Positions 43,021 through 52,854 of a DNA stretch of 54,801 bases are shown here, in pieces. The stretch comes from Burkholderiales bacterium (lineage in GTDB: Bacteria; Pseudomonadota; Gammaproteobacteria; Burkholderiales; Burkholderiaceae_C). Made by a program: the position numbers and the translations under genes. The stretch covers positions 1-54,801 of the forward strand of contig JAPLPK010000052.1 of NCBI GenBank assembly GCA_026400275.1, read 5' to 3'. Position 1 is the stretch's first letter. Each line of letters begins with the position of its first letter. Below the pieces are notes generated by a model that saw only the letters and a list, made by a program, of their open reading frames with translations, did not search any database and was not told the DNA's origin.

Positions 43021-45006
43021 ATGACCGCACTGGAATTGACGCTGATGTACCTGCTGGCCGCCGTGCTGGGGGTGGTGACGTTCCGCTCGCTGAAGTTGCC
43101 GCCCATGCTGGGTTATCTGGTGGTGGGTGTGGTTATCGGCCCGAATGCGCTGGCGCTGGCGCAGAACTCTGAGGGGATCAAGCACCTGGGTGAGTTTGGC
43201 GTGGTGTTTTTGATGTTTGTCATCGGGTTGGAATTCAACCTGCCCAAGCTGCGTGCCATGCGTGGCCACGTGTTTGGCTTGGGCTTGTTCCAGGTCGCGG
43301 GCACGATGCTGATCGCCACGTTTGCTTCACTGATGTTTGCCACCATGGCGCCCACGCTATGGCACATGGAGTGGCGTACTGCCTTGGCGCTTGCGGGGGC
43401 GCTGGCGATGAGCAGCACAGCCATTGTGGTGAAGCTGATGGCGGAGCGGCTGGAGCTGGAGTCGGAGCATGGCAAGCGGGTGATGGGTGTGCTGCTGTTC
43501 CAGGATTTGGCCGTGGTGCCCTTGCTGGTGTTGATACCCGCCTTGGGCGCCTCGCCTGAAGAGCTGCTGATGTCACTCGCGCTGGCGTCCATCAAGGCGG
43601 CGGCGTTGATCACCGTTCTGTTAGTGGGCGGACAGAAGGTGATGCGTTGGTGGCTGACCATTGTGGCGCGGCGGCGCAGCGAAGAGCTGTTTGTGTTGAA
43701 CCTCTTGCTGATCACCCTGGGCCTGGCCTGGTTGACCGAGCTGGCGGGCCTGAGCCTGGCCCTGGGGGCTTTTATTGCCGGCATGCTCATTTCCGAAACC
43801 GAATACAAGCACCAAGTGGAGACTGACATACGGCCGTTTCACGATGTGCTGCTGGGCTTGTTTTTCATCACCATCGGCATGCTGCTGGACTGGCGCCTGG
43901 TGCTGGAGCACTGGCCTCTGGTGTTGTTGCTGGTGACCTTGCCGGTGCTGTTCAAGCTGGCTCTGGTTGCGGCGCTGTCCAAGTCGCTGGGGGGCACGGC
44001 GGGCGTCTCCTTGCGTACCGGCCTGTACCTGGCCCAGGCGGGTGAGTTCGGGTTTGTGTTGCTGACCTTGGCCCAAGAAAACAAACTGGTGCCGGCCTCG
44101 CTGTTGAATCCGATTCTGGCCAGTATGGTGCTGTCCATGTTGGCAACGCCGTTCATCATCATGTATAGCAACCGCATCGTGATGAAACTGGTGAGCAGTG
44201 AGTGGTTGCAGCAGTCGCTGCAGATGACGACTATTGCCCGCAAGTCCATTAATGCCAACAAGCATGTGATCATTTGCGGCTACGGGCGTTGCGGGCAGAA
44301 CCTGGCACGCATGTTGGAGCGCGAGAGCATTCCCTACATGGCACTGGACCTGGACCCAGACCGGGTGCGCAAGGCTGCCGCGGCCGGCGACTCGGTGGTG
44401 TTCGGCGATGCGGCGCGCCTGCAGGCCTTGATGGCTGCCGGCCTGGCCCGGGCCAGCGCGGTGGTCATCACCTACCTGGATGTGCCGGGTGCCATGAAGG
44501 TGCTGGCCAACACCCATACCCACGCGCCCCAGGTACCGGTGATTGTGCGCACCCAGGACGACCACGATCTGGAAAAACTACGCAATGCTGGCGCCACTGA
44601 AGTGGTGCCCGAGGCTATCGAGGGTTCGTTGATGTTGGCCAGCCATGCTCTTGCCTTGGTCGGCGTGCCGATGCGCCGGGTGATACGTGTGGTACAGGAC
44701 CAGCGTGACGCGCGCTATAACCTTCTGCGCGGCTACTTCCACGGGGCGGACGACGACGACGTGGACGAGTTGCGCCACGAAAGGTTGACGACCGTGACCC
44801 TGACCATCGCCGCCAAGTGCCTTGGTAAGCCGTTGGGTCGTCTGGCTCTGCACGCGATGGGTGTGCGGGTGGTCAGTCTGCGCCGGCACAGCGGCAAAAC
44901 CGAGTCACCTGGAGACGATGTGCTGCTGGAAGACGGCGATACCCTGGTCTTGTCTGGCAAGGCGGAAACCCTGGCGTTAGCGGAAGAGAAGTTCCAAAAG
45001 GGTTAA
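43021..45006 (+). CDS. KefC/YbaL-type cation:proton antiporter (CPA2) with TrkA domains
   Basis: Potassium/proton or glutathione-gated type antiporter, 661 residues. Roughly 12 membrane helices (1-385) with GVVFLMFVIGLEFNLPKLR, then cytoplasmic TrkA-N (VIICGYGRCGQNLARMLE, ~416) with a Rossmann GxGxxG for NAD binding, and TrkA-C (~570-660: LTIAAKCLGKPLGRLALH). 74 bp from kdsD, divergent. Substrate preference between K+ and other cations is not settled. Confidence 0.88.
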   Translation: MTALELTLMYLLAAVLGVVTFRSLKLPPMLGYLVVGVVIGPNALALAQNSEGIKHLGEFGVVFLMFVIGLEFNLPKLRAMRGHVFGLGLFQVAGTMLIATFASLMFATMAPTLWHMEWRTALALAGALAMSSTAIVVKLMAERLELESEHGKRVMGVLLFQDLAVVPLLVLIPALGASPEELLMSLALASIKAAALITVLLVGGQKVMRWWLTIVARRRSEELFVLNLLLITLGLAWLTELAGLSLALGAFIAGMLISETEYKHQVETDIRPFHDVLLGLFFITIGMLLDWRLVLEHWPLVLLLVTLPVLFKLALVAALSKSLGGTAGVSLRTGLYLAQAGEFGFVLLTLAQENKLVPASLLNPILASMVLSMLATPFIIMYSNRIVMKLVSSEWLQQSLQMTTIARKSINANKHVIICGYGRCGQNLARMLERESIPYMALDLDPDRVRKAAAAGDSVVFGDAARLQALMAAGLARASAVVITYLDVPGAMKVLANTHTHAPQVPVIVRTQDDHDLEKLRNAGATEVVPEAIEGSLMLASHALALVGVPMRRVIRVVQDQRDARYNLLRGYFHGADDDDVDELRHERLTTVTLTIAAKCLGKPLGRLALHAMGVRVVSLRRHSGKTESPGDDVLLEDGDTLVLSGKAETLALAEEKFQKG

Positions 45007-45070
45007 GCCGTAAGGCGGCGCAGCCGCGCAAGGCACAATAGCGGCCCTCCCCATTTTTGGTTGATTTCCC

Positions 45071-45625
45071 ATGACAAGCTTTAGCGTCAACGCATACCTC
45101 AAGGCCCATATGCGCACGGTGCCCGATTGGCCTGCGCCGGGCGTGCAGTTCCGGGACATCACTCCCTTGCTGCAAAACCCCCGGGTGTTCCGCGTGATGA
45201 TCGATGCGTTCGTGCACCGCTACATGGACCCTGCCCTGCGCCCGGACGTAGTGGCCGGGCTGGACGCGCGCGGCTTCATTCTGGGTGCGGTAGTGGCTTA
45301 CGAGCTGAATATCGGCTTTGTACCCATCCGTAAAAAGGGCAAGCTGCCATTCACCACGGTGGAAGAAACCTATGAATTGGAATACGGCAGCGCCACAGTT
45401 GAGCTGCACACCGATGCCGTGAAGGCCGGCGACCGCGTGCTGTTGATAGACGACCTTATCGCCACCGGCGGCACCATGATGGCTGGCAAGAAGCTGCTGG
45501 AGAAGCTCGGCGCCACCGTGGTCGAAGGCGCGGCCATTGTGGATCTACCCGAACTGGGCGGTTCTACCAAGCTGCGGGAAAGCGGGCTTCCTCTGTTCAC
45601 TTTGGTGGATTTCGCCGGGCACTGA
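45071..45625 (+). CDS. apt: Adenine phosphoribosyltransferase
   Basis: Purine-salvage enzyme making AMP from adenine and PRPP. 184 residues. N-terminal [20 protein letters not shown], hood and PRPP-binding loop [21 protein letters not shown]-terminal part ends FTLVDFAGH. Lies 64 bp after the antiporter and convergent with mnmE, 20 bp apart. Confidence 0.95.
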   Translation: MTSFSVNAYLKAHMRTVPDWPAPGVQFRDITPLLQNPRVFRVMIDAFVHRYMDPALRPDVVAGLDARGFILGAVVAYELNIGFVPIRKKGKLPFTTVEETYELEYGSATVELHTDAVKAGDRVLLIDDLIATGGTMMAGKKLLEKLGATVVEGAAIVDLPELGGSTKLRESGLPLFTLVDFAGH

Positions 45626-45645
45626 AAGTCTGCCCAGAACCCGGC

Positions 45646-47019
45646 TTATTTGCCGATACAGAACTGCGAAAAGATCACGCCCAGCAGGTCGTCGGCGCTG
45701 AAGGCTCCGGTGATTTCGTTCAGCGCGTTCTGCGCCAGGCGCAGCTCCTCGGCCAGCAAGTCCAGCGACTGGGCCTGGCTGGCCAAATGCGCAACCGCCA
45801 TCTCGATGTGTTCGTCCACATGCTGCAAGGCGTGCACATGGCGCGCCCGGGCGATGAAAACCCCCTCTGGAGAGGTTTGCCATCCCGCCACTTCCAATAG
45901 CTTGCGGCGCAGTGGGTCCAGTCCGGTGCCGATCTTGGCGGACAGAGTCAGGGCCTCTGCAGCGGTCGCGGTGGCTGCGTCCGATTTGTTCCAGACATCG
46001 ATGACCGGTACGCGGGACGGCAGCTTTTGCGCCAGTTCGGCGCCTATCGCGGCGTCCGCCTGCTGGTAGTCCGCCAATTGGGCGCGGGTAAGGTCGTGCA
46101 GAAACAGCACCGCATCGGCTGCCGCGATTTCAGCCCAGGCGCGTTCAATGCCTATGGTTTCGATGGCGTCATCGCTGCTGCGCAGGCCGGCGGTGTCGAT
46201 GACGTGGATGGGCACGCCCTCGATCTGGATGGTTTGCGCCACCTTGTCGCGGGTGGTGCCGGCGATCGGGGTGACGATGGCCAGCTCGGCCCCTGCCAGC
46301 GCGTTCAGCAGCGACGACTTGCCCGCGTTGGGTTGGCCGGCAATCACCACCTTGATGCCCTCGCGCAGCAGCGCCCCCTGGCGTGTGCGCTGCATCACCG
46401 CGGCCAGGCGTTGCTGCAGTTTTGATAGCTGCCCGTGCGCGTCCGCCTTGCGCAGGAAGTCGATTTCTTCCTCAGGAAAATCCAAGGTGGCCTCGACCAA
46501 CATACGCAGGTGCACCAGGCCATCGCGCAGACTATGGATCTCCTGCGAGAACTCGCCGGACAGCGAACGGGTGGCGCTGCGCGCGGCGGCTTCGGTGCTG
46601 GCGTCGATCAGGTCGGCAATTGCCTCGGCCTGCGCCAGGTCTATCTTGTCGTTCAAGAAGGCCCGCTGAGTGAACTCGCCCGGCTGGGCCAGGCGCATGC
46701 CCATGGCGGCACCCGCCTCCAGGCAGCGCGCCAGCAAGAGCTGCAGCACCACCGGTCCGCCGTGGGCCTGCAGCTCCAGCACGTCTTCTCCGGTATAGGA
46801 GTGCGGCGCCGGGAAGTGGATGGCCAGGCCCTGGTCTATGGCCTGACCAGCCGCGTCGCGGAACGGCAGATAAGTGGCTTCGCGGGCTTTCAGCGCTCGG
46901 CCACACAGGGCTTCGACGATGGGTGCGATCTGCTTGCCGCTGACCCGCACAATGCCCACGGCACCACGTCCTGGTGCGGTGGCGATGGCGGCGATGGGAT
47001 AGTCGTTATGGGCGGGCAT
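45646..47019 (-). CDS. mnmE: MnmE, tRNA 5-carboxymethylaminomethyluridine GTPase
   Basis: With MnmG modifies the wobble uridine of certain tRNAs. 457 residues from the ATG at 47019 ([20 protein letters not shown]). An ATG at 47052 lies within the terminator and is rejected. N-terminal folate-binding domain, helical domain, then the G domain with [28 protein letters not shown] and DTAGLR. The C-terminus FCIGK carries the catalytic Cys. Confidence 0.96.
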   Translation of the reverse strand: MPAHNDYPIAAIATAPGRGAVGIVRVSGKQIAPIVEALCGRALKAREATYLPFRDAAGQAIDQGLAIHFPAPHSYTGEDVLELQAHGGPVVLQLLLARCLEAGAAMGMRLAQPGEFTQRAFLNDKIDLAQAEAIADLIDASTEAAARSATRSLSGEFSQEIHSLRDGLVHLRMLVEATLDFPEEEIDFLRKADAHGQLSKLQQRLAAVMQRTRQGALLREGIKVVIAGQPNAGKSSLLNALAGAELAIVTPIAGTTRDKVAQTIQIEGVPIHVIDTAGLRSSDDAIETIGIERAWAEIAAADAVLFLHDLTRAQLADYQQADAAIGAELAQKLPSRVPVIDVWNKSDAATATAAEALTLSAKIGTGLDPLRRKLLEVAGWQTSPEGVFIARARHVHALQHVDEHIEMAVAHLASQAQSLDLLAEELRLAQNALNEITGAFSADDLLGVIFSQFCIGK

Positions 47020-47036
47020 GGAGTAGCAGCTTATAG

Positions 47037-47077
47037 AAAAAAGGCCGTTCAACCCGGAGGTTGAAGCGGCCTTTGGA
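47037..47077 (-). terminator. Terminator between yidC and mnmE
   Basis: On the minus strand the stem GGCCGCTTCAACC pairs with GGTTGAACGGCC (one bulged base) and is followed by TTTTTT. It ends the rpmH-rnpA-yidD-yidC transcript before mnmE. Confidence 0.88.
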
Positions 47078-47111
47078 TGTCAACCGGGCAGTATTGTTGC
47101 CCGTACCGCCC

Positions 47112-48815
47112 TTAGAACTTGGGCAGGTGGAACTTCGGTGGCACGCCCATGCGGGTATTGATGATCCATTGCTGTGCAATGGACAAGGCGTTGTTGGTAA
47201 TCCAGTACATCACCAGGCCGGCCGGGAAGAAGAAGAACATCACCGAGAAGGCCAACGGCATGAACCACATCATCTTGGCCTGCAGCGGATCCGGCGGTGC
47301 GGGGTTCAGCGAGGTTTGCAGCATGGTCGTCAAAGCCATGACGATGGGCAGGATGTAGTACGGATCAGGTGAGGACAGGTCGTGGATCCACAGCGCCCAG
47401 GGTGCGTTGCGCATCTCTACGCTGGACAGCAGCACGTTGTACAGCGCGATGAACACCGGGATCTGGATCATGATGGGGAAGCAGCCGCCCATGGGGTTGA
47501 TCTTTTCCTCACGGTAGATCTTCATCATGGCCTGTTGCATTTCCTGCGGCTTGTCCTTCAGGCGCTCACGCATTTCGGTGATACGCGGGTTGATAGCCTT
47601 CATCTTGGCCATGCTGGCGTAAGCCTTGGCATTCAGCCAGTAGAAGGCTATCTTCAGCAGCAGCACCAGGGCCACGATGGACCAGCCCCAGTTCTGGATC
47701 ACGCTGTGCAGTTGGTCCAGCAGCCAGTACAAAGGCTGAGCCAGGATGGTCAAGCGGCCATAGTCTTTCACGCGCTCCAGGCCGGGCGAGAGTTTTTCCA
47801 GTACTTTTTCGAGTTCAGGGCCTACAAACATGCGGGCTTCCACTGTCTTGCTGGCGCCCGGTGCGATATCGTTCATCGGCGTGATCATGCCCACCGCATA
47901 CAGGTTGGAGTCCACCTTGCGCATGAACAGGTCGCGCTGGATGCCGTCTCCCAGCAGCCAGGCGCTGGCAAAGTAGTGCTGCACCATGGCAACGTAGCCG
48001 TTGCTGGATTGCTTTTCGATATCGACCTTGTTGTTTTCGATGTCTTTGAAGTCCACCTTTTCGTACTTCTTGGCTTCGGTATAGACCGCCGGGCCGGTGA
48101 AGGTCGAGTAGAAAGAGGATTCGCCTGCGGGCTTATTGCCATCGCGCACCAGTTGCAGGTACAGCTGAGGCGACACAGCGGTGGTGCCGGTGTTGACGAC
48201 TTCGTGCTTTACGTCCATCACGTAGGAGCCACGGGTGAGGGTGAAGGTTTTCACCAGTTTCACACCGCCCACATCAGGCGATTCGAAGCGCAGCACCAGG
48301 TTTTGCGCGCCGTCTTTCAGGCTGCGATCGCCAGGTACCAATGTCATGACCGTTTTGTGGCTGGGCAGCGTGGCGCCTGCGGCAGAGCCAGCGCCGGCGA
48401 TCAGACCGGTTTGGGCAACATAGACGCGTTCTTTGCTATCGTCGAGCAAGACGAAGTTCTTCGACTTGTCGGTCATATCCACCTGGTTCAGCAACTCGGA
48501 GCGGACCAAGCTGCCACCTTCGGTGTCGAAGGTCAGCTTGAGTACATCGGTCACCACTTCCACGCGCTCCTTGGCTGCCGCCGGAGCACCGGCGGTCACG
48601 GGGAGCTGGCCTGCCACAGCTACCGGTCCGGCTGCAACTGGCGCTGGGACGCTGGACGCGCCAGACACTGGTGCGGTAGCTACCGGAGCAACCTTGGATG
48701 CAGGCGTCGGAAAAAAGGTGGCTTTATGGCCGTTATAGACCTGCCACTGGTCCCACAGCAAGACCATGGAGAAACCAAAAATCACCCATAGGATGGTCCG
48801 GCGAATATCGTTCAT
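47112..48815 (-). CDS. yidC: YidC membrane protein insertase
   Basis: Inner-membrane insertase working alone and with SecYEG. 567 residues. Membrane anchor near residues 5-22 (TILWVIFGFSMVLLWDQW), large periplasmic P1 beta-supersandwich with an Ala/Pro/Val-rich linker, and the conserved C-terminal core with YWLLDQLHSVIQNWGWSIVA, KPQEMQQAMMKIYREEKINP and MGGCFPIMIQIPVFIALY. It follows yidD by 8 bp in the standard order. Confidence 0.97.
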   Translation of the reverse strand: MNDIRRTILWVIFGFSMVLLWDQWQVYNGHKATFFPTPASKVAPVATAPVSGASSVPAPVAAGPVAVAGQLPVTAGAPAAAKERVEVVTDVLKLTFDTEGGSLVRSELLNQVDMTDKSKNFVLLDDSKERVYVAQTGLIAGAGSAAGATLPSHKTVMTLVPGDRSLKDGAQNLVLRFESPDVGGVKLVKTFTLTRGSYVMDVKHEVVNTGTTAVSPQLYLQLVRDGNKPAGESSFYSTFTGPAVYTEAKKYEKVDFKDIENNKVDIEKQSSNGYVAMVQHYFASAWLLGDGIQRDLFMRKVDSNLYAVGMITPMNDIAPGASKTVEARMFVGPELEKVLEKLSPGLERVKDYGRLTILAQPLYWLLDQLHSVIQNWGWSIVALVLLLKIAFYWLNAKAYASMAKMKAINPRITEMRERLKDKPQEMQQAMMKIYREEKINPMGGCFPIMIQIPVFIALYNVLLSSVEMRNAPWALWIHDLSSPDPYYILPIVMALTTMLQTSLNPAPPDPLQAKMMWFMPLAFSVMFFFFPAGLVMYWITNNALSIAQQWIINTRMGVPPKFHLPKF

Positions 48816-48823
48816 GTAAAGGA

Positions 48824-49087
48824 CTACTTATGTGAGGAAGAGGAAAGCAGATGGGCGAATAGCGCAGGACGTTTTTGCGGAACGGGGTCCAAACCGCCGT
48901 CACACCAAGGGTGGCAACGTGCCAGACGCCGTAATGTCAGATAAGTTCCTGTGGATGCGCCGTGCTGTTCCAGGGCCTGCAATGCATACACAGAACAGGT
49001 AGGTTCAAAACGGCAGGCCGATCCCAGCCAGGGACTAAGCAGCAACCGGTAGCCGCGTACCAGCGTTATCAAGGCGGTACGCATCAT
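48824..49087 (-). CDS. yidD: YidD, membrane protein insertion efficiency factor
   Basis: Small amphipathic membrane-bound protein of 87 residues that aids YidC. Motif RYQLLLSPWLGSACRFEPTC-like (seen as RGYRLLLSPWLGSACRFEPT) and HPWCDGGLDPVP are present. ATG at 49087 overlaps the rnpA stop by four bases. Confidence 0.92.
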   Translation of the reverse strand: MMRTALITLVRGYRLLLSPWLGSACRFEPTCSVYALQALEQHGASTGTYLTLRRLARCHPWCDGGLDPVPQKRPALFAHLLSSSSHK

Positions 49088-49530
49088 GGCGTAGCACCGG
49101 CGACGGCCCGGTCAAAGAGCTGCTCCAGCTCGGTCCGCACAGCGTGCTTGAGCTGGTCGGACGTTGCGCTGATGAAAACCTTGCGATCAAAGCCACTGCG
49201 CAAACGCACCACATGGGCAGCATGCGGAAAGCGCGGCTCAAAAGCTTGGATCACTTGGTAAATCTGGCGCTTGATGGTGTTGCGGGTCACGGCCCGCTTG
49301 GCCCAGCGTTTGGGCACCATGGCACCCAGCCAAACGCCGTCCACAGCAAAAAGGGCCTGCGGTCGTAAAGACTCGGGCCCTGATGGAGGTGTCGTTGGTG
49401 TGCTGGCCATGGAAGTTGGCACTGGACGCGCATCTAGTGCTGCACGGTGCAGCGCGAAATGGGCTGTACGTGCAACCGTTTTTCCTGCCAATACAGCCTG
49501 GAACTGCGCCCGCGTTTTGAGTCGCTGCAC
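49084..49530 (-). CDS. rnpA: RNase P protein component
   Basis: Protein subunit of ribonuclease P for tRNA 5' maturation. 148 residues, longer than the usual ~115-120 because of an insert rich in Pro/Thr/Ser (VPTSMASTPTTPPSGPESLR, ~37-57). The RNR-type motif KRWAKRAVTRNTIKRQIYQV is intact. The N-terminus LKTRAQFQAVLAG is typical. It starts 63 bp after rpmH. Confidence 0.93.
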   Translation of the reverse strand: MQRLKTRAQFQAVLAGKTVARTAHFALHRAALDARPVPTSMASTPTTPPSGPESLRPQALFAVDGVWLGAMVPKRWAKRAVTRNTIKRQIYQVIQAFEPRFPHAAHVVRLRSGFDRKVFISATSDQLKHAVRTELEQLFDRAVAGATP

Positions 49531-49593
49531 GTCAGGTGTTGGGCCGAAGTAGAAAAATCGGGAGCGGTAGTGCGCGCCAACCGGGGCGCAGGC

Positions 49594-49728
49594 TTAGACA
49601 GCCAGGCGCTTGCGGCCCTTGGCGCGACGTGCGTTGATGACGGCACGGCCACCGCGGGTTTTCATACGGACCATGAAACCATGGGTACGGGCACGCTTGA
49701 TTTTCGATGGTTGATAAGTGCGTTTCAT
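49594..49728 (-). CDS. rpmH: 50S ribosomal protein L34
   Basis: 44 residues; starts [20 protein letters not shown] and ends AKGRKRLAV. Standard sequence and place beside dnaA. Heads rpmH-rnpA-yidD-yidC. Confidence 0.98.
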   Translation of the reverse strand: MKRTYQPSKIKRARTHGFMVRMKTRGGRAVINARRAKGRKRLAV

Positions 49729-49790
49729 GATGACTTCCTAGAAGAGTTCGGTACAGCAACTCCCCCAAGGTAAACCCGAGGTACATCGCT

Positions 49791-49814
49791 AAAAAAAGAG
49801 GGCTTAACGCCCTT
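49791..49814 (-). terminator. Attenuator-like hairpin in the rpmH leader
   Basis: On the minus strand AGGGC pairs with GCCCT around a 5-base loop (plus one wobble pair), followed by seven Ts. It lies about 65 bases before rpmH and about 130 bases after the candidate promoter, so it may terminate part of the transcripts. Confidence 0.5.
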
Positions 49815-49946
49815 GGTGGCCCCTGAAGCACAACCCACGCTGGACTTTTGCAAGCACTACCGGGGACTGCACTGGTCCGCCTTCTCGGGTTTCTGCGTGC
49901 AGCCGCAAAAAAGAACCTAAGGCAAATTTGGCCAGGGAAACCCGGC

Positions 49947-49975
49947 ATTATGGCAAATAATCGGCCGTCTGGCAA
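49947..49975 (-). promoter_or_regulatory. Candidate promoter of the rpmH operon
   Basis: On the minus strand TTGCCA, 17-base spacer, CATAAT. Predicted leader to rpmH about 210 bases. Confidence 0.7.
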
Positions 49976-50029
49976 TACACTTCTGCATCGAAGGCGGCGG
50001 GGCAGGATGCCTGTCTCATATCGGCGAAA

Positions 50030-50058
50030 TTGTGGATAAGGGATGGATAAATTACAAT
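50030..50058 (+). promoter_or_regulatory. Candidate dnaA promoter with overlapping DnaA box
   Basis: TTGTGG (50030-50035), 17-base spacer, TACAAT (50053-50058). A minus-strand DnaA box (50031-50039) overlaps the -35, implying autoregulation. Confidence 0.6.
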
Positions 50059-50106
50059 GGTCGGTTCGCCGATCCCTAATTTATCCACAGAAGTAGAAAC
50101 AGAATA

Positions 50107-51519
50107 ATGACCGAGGGAACCCATGCCCATGCTGGCGCAGGAAGTAGTGCCGGGCACAGTCTCTGGCAGGCCTGCGTAGAACAGCTGGCACAGGAACTGC
50201 CAGAGCAGCAGTTCAATACCTGGATCAAGCCCTTGGTGGCGCAGGTTACCGATGACTTCTCTAAAGTGACCTTGTTTGTCGCGAATCGCTTCAAGCTTGA
50301 CTGGATCCGTGCGCAGTACGTGGGCCGTATCAGTGCCTTATTGGAAAAGCTGTATGGCCAGATTATTCCGCTCGAGTTAGCGCTTACTCCTCGTGAGGCG
50401 CAGGTTCGCACGTCCATCGCTGCCTTGGTGCCCCAAGGGGTTGGGGCGGTTCCCGAGCCGGTCGTGGTGGTCGGAGAAGACCCCGCGCAGGCGCAATTCA
50501 AGAACCGACTGAACACCGCTCTGACCTTCGACACCCTGGTCGAAGGTACGGCCAACCGCATGGCGCGGGCTGCGGCCATGCATGTTTCCGGTACGCCCGG
50601 CCAGCTCTACAACCCGTTGTTTATCTACGGTGGCGTGGGTCTGGGCAAGACCCATTTGATGCACGCCGTGGGCAACCGCTTGCTGGCCGACCGGCCGGAT
50701 GCCAAAGTTCTCTACATCCATGCGGAGCAATTTGTTTCGGATGTGGTTAAAGCCTACCAGCGCAAGACTTTTGACGAATTTAAAGAGCGTTACCACTCGC
50801 TGGACCTGTTGCTGATTGACGACGTGCAGTTTTTCGCCAACAAGGACCGCACGCAAGAAGAGTTCTTCAACGCGTTCGAAGCCCTGCTGACCAAGAAGTC
50901 GCACATCGTGATGACCAGCGACACTTATCCCAAGGGTCTGGCCGACATCCATGAGCGCTTGGTGTCGCGTTTCGACTCGGGCCTGACGGTGGCCATCGAG
51001 CCGCCCGAGCTGGAGATGCGCGTCGCGATTCTGATCAACAAGTCGCGTGCCGAGGGCACCGAAATGCCCGAGGAAGTCGCCTTTTTCGTCGCCAAGAACG
51101 TGCGTTCCAACGTGCGCGAGCTCGAAGGCGCGCTGCGCAAATGCCTGGCCTATTCGCGTTTCAACCAAAAGGAAATGTCGATCCAGCTGGCCCGCGAAGC
51201 CTTGCGTGACTTGCTGTCCATCCAGAATCGGCAGATTTCGGTAGAAAACATCCAGAAGACGGTGGCCGATTACTACAAGATCAAAGTCGCCGACATGTAC
51301 AGCAAGAAGCGCCCGGCCTCCATTGCGCGGCCGCGCCAGATCGCGATGTACCTGGCCAAGGAGCTGACGCAAAAGAGCCTGCCCGAGATCGGCGAGCTGT
51401 TCGGCGGGCGCGACCACACCACGGTGCTGCACGCGGTGCGCAAGATTGGCGGCGAACGCCAGCAACTGACCGAGTTGAACCAGCAATTGCACGTGCTGGA
51501 GCAAACATTAAAGGGTTAG
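50107..51519 (+). CDS. dnaA: Chromosomal replication initiator DnaA
   Basis: AAA+ initiator that melts oriC. 470 residues. Domain [21 protein letters not shown], linker II (~85-140), AAA+ domain with Walker [14 protein letters not shown], Walker [14 protein letters not shown], and DNA-binding domain [22 protein letters not shown]. 163 bp before dnaN. Confidence 0.98.
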   Translation: MTEGTHAHAGAGSSAGHSLWQACVEQLAQELPEQQFNTWIKPLVAQVTDDFSKVTLFVANRFKLDWIRAQYVGRISALLEKLYGQIIPLELALTPREAQVRTSIAALVPQGVGAVPEPVVVVGEDPAQAQFKNRLNTALTFDTLVEGTANRMARAAAMHVSGTPGQLYNPLFIYGGVGLGKTHLMHAVGNRLLADRPDAKVLYIHAEQFVSDVVKAYQRKTFDEFKERYHSLDLLLIDDVQFFANKDRTQEEFFNAFEALLTKKSHIVMTSDTYPKGLADIHERLVSRFDSGLTVAIEPPELEMRVAILINKSRAEGTEMPEEVAFFVAKNVRSNVRELEGALRKCLAYSRFNQKEMSIQLAREALRDLLSIQNRQISVENIQKTVADYYKIKVADMYSKKRPASIARPRQIAMYLAKELTQKSLPEIGELFGGRDHTTVLHAVRKIGGERQQLTELNQQLHVLEQTLKG

Positions 51520-51520
51520 A

Positions 51521-51575
51521 ACTTACGCAGCGTCCCCTATGCTGCCCTCTGGGCGCACAAGGGACTTGCGTAAGT
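51521..51575 (+). other. Large inverted repeat after dnaA
   Basis: Outer arms ACTTACGCA (51521-51529) and TGCGTAAGT (51567-51575), inner arms GTCCC (51532-51536) and GGGAC (51561-51565), 24-base loop. Two bases after the dnaA stop, no T-tract. May be a stability element, a relic of a mobile element end, or an origin component. The rest of 51576-51682 holds no gene. Confidence 0.5.
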
Positions 51576-51682
51576 CCTGAAGGCTAGCCAAAAGTGCAGG
51601 TAAAAACAGGGAAAATCACGCTTTGCTCGAAATCGACGCGCGGGTTTCTCGCCAAGCTTATTTATAAACACACGGGGTTGAC

Positions 51683-52789
51683 ATGATCGTTTTGAAGGCA
51701 ACACAAAGCAAAGTGCTCGCGGTTCTGCAGTCGGTGGCCGGCATTGTTGAACGGCGCCACACTTTGCCGATTCTGGCCAACGTGATGCTGCGCAAAACCG
51801 GCGGCACCGTGCAGCTGACCACCAGCGACCTGGAAATCCAGATCCGCACCAATGCCGAGCTGGATGGCGACGCCGGCGACTTCAGCACCACCGTGGGTGC
51901 CCGCAAGCTGATCGACATCCTGCGCACCATGCCTGCTGACCAGACCGTGAGCCTGGAGTCCAGCCAGAACAAGTTGATCCTCAAGGGCGGCAAGAGCAAG
52001 TTCACGCTGCAGACCCTGCCCTCTGAAGACTTCCCGCTGGTGCAGGAAGCCGCCAGCTTCGGCCCGGTGTTCAGCGTGCCCCAAAAGGTGCTGAAGGCGC
52101 TGCTGAGCCAGGTGTCCTTCGCCATGGCCGTGCATGACATCCGCTACTACCTCAACGGCATCTTGTTCGTCGCCGAAGGCAACCAACTCAGCCTGGTGTC
52201 CACTGACGGCCACCGCCTGGCATTTGCCTCGGCCGCGCTGGACGTCGAAGTGCCCAAGCAAGAAGTCATCTTGCCGCGCAAGACCGTGCTGGAGATGCAG
52301 CGCCTGTTGAGCGATGCCGAAGGCGCTATCGAGATGCAGTTCGCCAGCAACCAGGCCAAGTTCAGTTTTGACGGCATGGAGTTCGTCACCAAGCTGGTCG
52401 AGGGCAAGTTCCCCGACTACAACCGCGTGATTCCGAAGAACCACCAGAACCACATCACCCTGGGCCGCCAGGCCTTCCTGTCCAGCCTGCAGCGCACCGC
52501 CATTCTGACCAGCGACAAGTTCAAGGGCGTACGCCTGAACGTCGAACCCGGCAGCCTGCGTGTGGCCTCGAACAATGCCGAACAAGAAGAAGCCGTGGAC
52601 GAGCTGGACATCGACTACGGTGGTGACACCATCGAAATCGGCTTCAACGTGACCTACCTGATTGATGCCTTGGCCAATATGGCGCAAGACATGGTGACGA
52701 TCTCGCTCAGCGACGGCAACAGCTCTGCGCTGCTGACCATCCCCGAGAACGAGACCTTCAAATACGTGGTCATGCCGATGCGGATCTAA
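51683..52789 (+). CDS. dnaN: DNA polymerase III beta sliding clamp
   Basis: Ring-shaped processivity clamp, 368 residues, three similar domains. Start MIVLKATQSKVLAVLQSVAG; STDGHRLAFASAALDVEVPK, and C-terminus ending YVVMPMRI as in the family. Follows dnaA as usual. Confidence 0.98.
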   Translation: MIVLKATQSKVLAVLQSVAGIVERRHTLPILANVMLRKTGGTVQLTTSDLEIQIRTNAELDGDAGDFSTTVGARKLIDILRTMPADQTVSLESSQNKLILKGGKSKFTLQTLPSEDFPLVQEAASFGPVFSVPQKVLKALLSQVSFAMAVHDIRYYLNGILFVAEGNQLSLVSTDGHRLAFASAALDVEVPKQEVILPRKTVLEMQRLLSDAEGAIEMQFASNQAKFSFDGMEFVTKLVEGKFPDYNRVIPKNHQNHITLGRQAFLSSLQRTAILTSDKFKGVRLNVEPGSLRVASNNAEQEEAVDELDIDYGGDTIEIGFNVTYLIDALANMAQDMVTISLSDGNSSALLTIPENETFKYVVMPMRI

Positions 52790-52790
52790 C

Positions 52791-52840
52791 TGCTATATAA
52801 AAAGTAGCTACTCCCGCACTATCCATCTGCGCCAGAGGCA
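52791..52840 (-). repeat. Palindromic repeat, copy 7 (between dnaN and gyrB)
   Basis: TGCTATATAAAAAGTAGCTA then CTCCCGCACTATCCATCTGC and GCCAGAGGC. Inverse orientation. It occupies most of the 113-bp gap between dnaN and gyrB. Confidence 0.65.
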
Positions 52841-52854
52841 GATTTACCTTATAA

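Larger units (their letters stand above)
49729..50106. other. oriC-type intergenic region with DnaA boxes
   Basis: 378 bp between rpmH and dnaA, the typical chromosomal origin place. Perfect boxes TTATCCACA at 50081-50089 (plus) and TGTGGATAA at 50031-50039 (minus), plus a weaker box (TTATCCATC on the minus strand) at 50042-50050. AT-rich part around 49947-49962. Only three boxes near dnaA, so other elements may lie elsewhere, for example between dnaA and dnaN. Confidence 0.7.

Noticed and set aside
46411-46455. Repeat-like sequence inside mnmE (TTTTGATAGCTGCC)
   Set aside because: Short match without a complete hairpin; MnmE length is normal.
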